Shown: positions 58,970-64,000 of the stretch, in pieces
Position numbering within the stretch: position 1 is the first letter of the stretch
How the letters are laid out: each line of letters opens with the position of its first letter
Origin: Heliocidaris erythrogramma
Taxonomy: Eukaryota; Echinodermata; Echinoidea; Camarodonta; Echinometridae
NCBI GenBank assembly: GCA_025617745.1
Contig: CM046863.1
Span: 124,001 to 188,000, forward strand
Length of the DNA stretch: 64,000 nt
Reading direction: 5' to 3'
Translations under genes and position numbers: made by a program
The notes under the pieces: generated by a model
Database searches by the model: none
What the model was told of the DNA's origin: nothing
The model's input: the letters and a program-made list of their open reading frames with translations, nothing else

Positions 58970-59137
58970 ATAAGTACCACCATGCAAACCTCTACCTTCA
59001 AAGTGTATCATTTTTATCGTCCAAATTCCCATAACATTTTCACTACTTAAACCTTAGTCATGGAAATAACCAAATGTGTCCACCTGCCCTTTCTCTAAAA
59101 TATGATAAACTAGATAAATTTCTTTAATTTTTACTCC

Positions 59138-60500
59138 CAGTGTTAACTGACTTGTGTTTTTCATTACAGATCGAGCAATCGATCTTTAAAGATCACATTG
59201 CAAGAAAATTCCATCAAAATAAATATTGGCTTAATACTTATTATTGCATAGATGGCATAATTTATACAAGGTTATCCAAATTCAACGCTTGGAAACATTT
59301 GAATTAATGATTATTATCAATTATAAAACGGTAAAATACAGCCCCCGATATAGCAGCTGAAGAGCTCCTTGAACGCTGCTGAAATGTGTGACGACACACG
59401 AAGGACCAGTCCTGTCTAAGCAGACGATGTCCCATAACATCTTACACATTTTTCAGTGCCTCTTTTGTCATCTCCTATTCACTTATTTCTCTTACTTGAC
59501 TAGCGTCAGTCTTAATGTTAGTCTGTTGCCTCACTCTTAACTTCGTGTATGGTATTATTTTGATGAAAAATGCAGCGTTACAAAAATAAAGGAATCAGTC
59601 ACTTGTAGACAAAATAAGACGCCATTGTATTTTCAGCTGCTTGCACCGGGGCATGTTCGGCGTTTCAAGAGGGAACGAATACAATCTGTGATATTATTCG
59701 GAGGGCTTTTCAATTTGAAAATGGGGTTTATTTCATTGATCATTGACCCTTCTCCTGTGTATTTACAATCAAACGGTTTTAGTTATCAGAATCAGTTTCA
59801 CTTTCCCTTTTAGAATGGTGTGAAATAAGGTCATGTTAAATATACCAAACTCTTTATAATTTGATAAATAATTGCATTGCAATTACGTTCATTCATTATA
59901 GGACGTCGTCTGCTTAAGCAGGATCGATCCCTAGTGTGACGACATCAAAACATCGCTATATTTCTGGCGAATCCTCGGATATTCCAGATGCTTAGAAGAG
60001 CTTTTATTTATGTTGTTTTTATAATCATCAGATACGCAGTTGACATAAAACTTATACGATTGCCATCTGTAAGCTTCCCAATTTCTAGTGATACATTAAT
60101 TGCCATATTTGTGATTTTCTTGCAATGTGATCTTTAACACTGGGAGTAAAATGCCTAAAAATTTGTTTACAAATTAAAAATTCCTCCCATCAAGCTTCTT
60201 CGTTTACTAACCATTGTATACGGCGGACCGTTTGAATATTAATGAGTCAGAAAGAAGAGGATCTAGGGTATTTGATTCCAGTTCATCGTGACTTGGCCGT
60301 GAACCAGAATAGCCTGGTGGTTAAGTCGCTGCCCGGCAAGCAGTAGATGACAGGTTCCAATCCCGCTGGTTCCAATTTTTTCTGACTTGTGTTTTTTCAT
60401 TACAGATCGAGCATACGATCTTTAACACTGGGAGTAAAATGCCTAAAAAAATGTTTACAAATTAAAAAATCCTCCCATCAAGCTTGTTCGTTTACTAGAT
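59138..60500 (-). repeat. tRNA-like 295-bp family copies, split by an insertion
   Basis: A partial unit at about 59138-59189 is interrupted by the 944-bp element and resumes at 60134. A second, full unit with the tRNA-like core at 60300-60373 follows, ending near 60500. The B box here is GGTTCCAATCC, so this copy is damaged. Orientation is opposite to arrays A and B. Confidence 0.85.
59190..60133. mobile_element. 944-bp TTAA-flanked non-autonomous element with 20-bp perfect inverted ends
   Basis: AGATCACATTGCAAGAAAAT (59190-59209) is the exact reverse complement of 60114-60133. TTAA lies on both sides (59186-59189 and 60134-60137). A second, inner inverted pair of about 43 bp includes CTAAGCAGACGATGTCC (near 59414) and GGACGTCGTCTGCTTAAGCA (near 59900). 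The TTAA target is typical of piggyBac- or Kolobok-type transposases. No transposase is encoded. Confidence 0.9.
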
Positions 60501-62180
60501 AAATTTCTTTGTTAAATAAGTGTGCACCAAAAATTATTTTACCTATAGGAGGTTAATCTTTACTATTATTATTAATAATGATTGGATTAGCTTTTCCTAC
60601 AATAAATAACACTCACCACATGCAGCACAAACACGCACGCGCGGGCACGCACACACCCAGCATGCAATAATATAATATTAATACATGGTTGGGAGTGCGA
60701 TGGTGCGATCTGGCAACACAAAGGTTTTTATTGTGGCGTACTATATACGAACGAGGCGCAACATGTACATACTAGTACATTAACCTTAAAGTCACGATTT
60801 ATGCATGTTTCGAAATCCCCCTGTCGTGTCATTGCTATACGGCATTAATCATGGATTTTGCCGTGCATAATAGTTAATTATAACTTAGTGAACCATCAGT
60901 CTAGGCCTTTGAAGAAGATGAATGGCTTTCGGCGTCCTCGAGTGACAAAGAAACTCTGACAATAAGAACTGAGATAATACATGCACGATACATGTCTATT
61001 CCAAAAATATCTCCCCGGGGAAAACCCAGCATAGACACATTTTCAGAAAACGGGGGCCTTTGTTTATTAACAGTGAACGTGAAATGAGGGGAATGTTATT
61101 TTGTTTTACGGGGGAAGTTTCGTATCCAGATTTTGTTTTTTGTAACTGTTGTTTCACAGCCCAAATCCTTGTTTTATAATACAAACCCGTACTTCATCGA
61201 CTGTTAAATAACGGGCCGAAAAAGTGCTCCGGAAAATATGAGCTGCCGGCCGCCAAAAATAAATCCCATTTATTCAGGCTTACGGGAATTTCCCGCAAAT
61301 CAACAGCCAGTCTCAAGGCTGCACTCATCAAAAAAGAAAAGAAAAAGAAAGAAATCAGTAAAGTCAGTGTCATAGTATCCAGTTGCCATGGTTTTGAAGG
61401 TTCTATTCAACATGAATATTGTAAACACTGTTTAGCAACACATCAAAATTAACATGTAATTAATATTTTACATTATACATTTAGAAAATGATGAGCATAA
61501 ATTATTCATAATAGCGTTAAAATTGTTAGCAACACATCTGAATCCGCATGTCATTAATCAGTGGCGTAGATTAGTTACGCAATACTATTAGGCCAGGAAC
61601 CTGTCCCGAAACAGTTACCCAATTTTACCCATATGTTTTTGGCTAGTATTATTATACTCAAAATTATCTTGTAAAACTTTGAATTGAATTGAATAAAACA
61701 CTTTTTAATTATCATAGTGAGAAGGTAAGAAAGAGTTTTTTCTTTACCTACAAAGCATTTGGGGGCCAAAACTTTGTCAAAGGGCAATTTGGGGTTTTCA
61801 TTTCATAGGATCTGACACCCCCTTCCCGACGGACAATTTTGTTAGTTTTTATTTTTTGGGAATAGACCTCCATAGCTCTTCCTTCTGACAAAATTTGGTC
61901 CCTGGGCTTCAAGGAGAAAAATTTATCCGAATAAAAATGGGGTGACTATTTCGGGACATGCAGGCTCACAGACTATATTCATCAGGGGGACGACCTATTG
62001 CTATGCCCCCCATCCCCCCCCCCCCCGATAAAAAGAATTTCCTGCATATTTCCGCCAATGGAATTAACAATGAACATTTATATATTTGAAGACATATGAT
62101 AAACATTGTTCCCAGTTTTAAAAGATCTGAGCTGACTTGTTCCGATTATATGGTGGGTAGCGTCGCGTTGCGTCGCGATG
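60500..62180. other. Gene-free region
   Basis: AT-rich sequence with no supported gene. A C run lies at about 62017-62027. Confidence 0.5.
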
Positions 62181-62199
62181 TCTGGAACACTTTCATTCG

Positions 62200-62480
62200 T
62201 CCAAAGCCGAAAGGGTGCGCTGGGGTGCGAGAATTTTTTTCGCCAGCCTTCTAAAAGTCGCTCAGTGGGGTGGGGGGGGGGTGGGGATGGGGGGGGGGCT
62301 AGCTTTAGCAGATTTTATGGGGTCTAGTTTTCCTCCCATAATTCTTTGAAAAGCAAACTAAATAATTTTTAAAAGGTTGTCAGTTCTAAAGGGGGGGGGC
62401 ACAATAAAAAAAGGGGGCACAATGTATACTTTTCTTTCACATGGGGTATATGCACCCGCCGGGATCCCTAAATCCGCCAC
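62200..62480. repeat. GGATCC...CCGCC / AAGTCGCTCAGTGGG repeat with G runs, copy 2
   Basis: Shares CGCCAG, CCTTCTAAAAGTCGCTCAGT and a closing ATCCGCCACTG with the element at 16888-17242. Confidence 0.55.
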
Positions 62481-62509
62481 TGTCTTTCATATTTTAGAAA
62501 AAGTCCAAA

Positions 62510-62925
62510 CGCACCATTTCCAGTTTGGCTTACCCCATTTAGTCTAAAACCCATTTGGGCTAATTTTCTCGTCAGCTAATTTTCACTTCGTCTATTTCCA
62601 AATAGTCTAACAGTCATTTTGTCTACAAGCCACATAGTCTAATATCCATTTGGGCTACACCTTCTTTGGCTAATACCATATGGTCTGCCTATCATTTGGT
62701 CCAATTCCATTTAGTCTAATAAACATTTGGGCTATCTATCATTTAGTCTAACTGTCATGTGGTCTAATGAACATTTGGTCTAATATCAAATTCGTCTAAA
62801 AACCAGTTAGGCTACTTATCATTTGGTCTAATTTTCATATAGTCTAATGACCATTTGGTCTAATTTTCATATAGTCTAATGACCATTTGGTCTAATTACT
62901 ATTTATTCTTCTGGTCATTTAGTAG
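62510..62925. repeat. Degenerate short tandem repeat (CATTTGGTCTAAT)
   Basis: Around 25 imperfect copies of CCATTTGGTCTAAT-like words at about 15-18 bp spacing. Confidence 0.85.
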
Positions 62926-64000
62926 CAAGTTGAGAAAGCACAGGGATGAAACTTTAAAAAAATGAAACTTTAAAGAAGTCATATACGTAAATGTGTATTA
63001 AAAGAGTTATTCACCTTGTTGCTGCATATATCAAGATCAATCAATATCCCTACATTTTATTCATTAATCATTTAATTTACTAAAATCAATTATTTAATTT
63101 TATTTTTTAGCAATCATAACATTCATAGGTCTCCTCTTCCTTTCATGACTTAAGTAGAAGAGCCTGATTTTGTATGGCACTTAAAATTATGTTTGTTGGG
63201 TTGATAATCTGTTATTCATGTTTCTTATTCAGGGGCGGCGGAGCATTTGTCAAAGTGGGGGAGGACCAACAAAAGGGGGAACTTTTTGGGAAAAGGGGCA
63301 ACTACAACGGGTCAAAACAAGGCGGAAAATTCCACTCTGAGACATTAGTATACCGATACATTCTGATTAATACACTATCGAGGATCATTTTCGACATATT
63401 ATCGTTTATGTCTTAAAATGGTTTTAGATTAAAAAAAAAAAACTACTTTGCAGTTGAGTGTAATGGTCTGATTATCCATTTGCAAGCGAGCGAAGCGAGC
63501 GGGCAATATATTGAAGAAATTTTGAATAGCAGCGAATTTCCTAATATGATAAGAAGACAATGGTAAATGTGAGCGAGGGTAGCGAGCGAGCTTTGGAAAA
63601 AAGTTTGAAAAAAAGTTGTCTTCCTTCCTGTTATAACTTAGGGGCACTGCTCATTCTTGTATAATTTAGGGAATTGTATCCCTCTTGCCCCTGGTCCACT
63701 GCCTCTCATTGTGCTGATATCAGTAGGGGAATCTATTATTATGAAGTCACTTTCATTATTTGGAGATAGGTATATGGCTCTTTTGTGGACTTTAGGGCAC
63801 AGCTTGTAAGCGACACCGGAGTGTATAGGTGCAATATATTAAATATATATAGGTATATATGTAGGCCACTTATCAGAAGACAAAAGCGGCACTTATCAAA
63901 AGGGAAAATAATCATATTAGAAAGAAAAAGGGCACTTAAAAAGAGGCATTTATCAGAGGTGAAAAGGGGACTTATCATAAGGAAAAATTGCACTATTAGA
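62926..64000. other. Gene-free region to window end
   Basis: No gene is supported. GGGGCGGCGGAG near 63231 and the GCGAGCGAAGCGAGCGGGC hairpin-like word near 63485 are repeat-type sequence. The last 150 nt repeat GGCACTTATCA/AGAGG words loosely. Confidence 0.45.

Overview
The window looks like animal nuclear DNA, most likely from a marine invertebrate deuterostome such as an echinoderm. I infer this from split exons with GT/AG borders, a mixed load of CR1/L2-like, RTE-like, L1/Tx1-like and Penelope-like retroelements, many short inverted-repeat DNA elements, tRNA-derived repeats, and AT-rich spacers with very long G or C runs. No bacterial operons, rRNA genes or CRISPR arrays are visible. The species is not proven from sequence alone. 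Positions 35807-36306 are a 500-N assembly gap.

Host-gene content is thin. Two exons with matching splice phase (7958-8117 and 10235-10359) encode the end of a DUF4806-like domain. Two further exons with matching phase (23482-23613 and 24710-25112) encode an EGF-like module followed by an extracellular receptor-like segment; the second carries an apparent frameshift.

Layout. 1-520: RTE-like endonuclease remnant (minus). 556-4540: a 663-bp inverted-repeat element, then a duplicated block of 295-bp units that each carry a tRNA-like sequence, ending in an inversion. 4860-6530: duplicated minisatellite block. 7000-11130: DUF4806 gene end. 11400-19010: nested inverted repeats around two HARBI1-like transposase fragments, with a 234-bp MITE inside. 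19020-21220: an array rich in AGGTCA half-sites, then a 33-bp minisatellite. 23480-25112: receptor exons separated by two opposed tRNA-like repeats. 26870-29226: a 678-bp tandem repeat with an inverted partner. 29317-31050: Penelope endonuclease fused to a decayed L1/Tx1-like element. 31594-33441: a tandem duplication in which one copy holds the 664-bp element and the other is empty. 36462-36670: MITE. 39310-43536: Penelope RT remnant and a decayed CR1/L2-like LINE. 44187-44359: foldback element. 48850-49987: inverted-repeat element. 51109-51820: 26-bp minisatellite. 52200-56081: nearly complete CR1/L2-like LINE. 56628-57190: MITE. 57210-57700: L1/Tx1 C-terminal remnant. 57766-58969: inverted-repeat element carrying an AGGTCA-rich array. 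59138-60500: tRNA-like repeat split by a 944-bp element flanked by TTAA.

The genes do not form a pathway; the window is mostly a transposon graveyard around two host genes. The most informative signals are two insertion events whose empty sites are also in the window, a mobile element carrying tandem nuclear-receptor-type half-sites, and the tRNA-like satellite.
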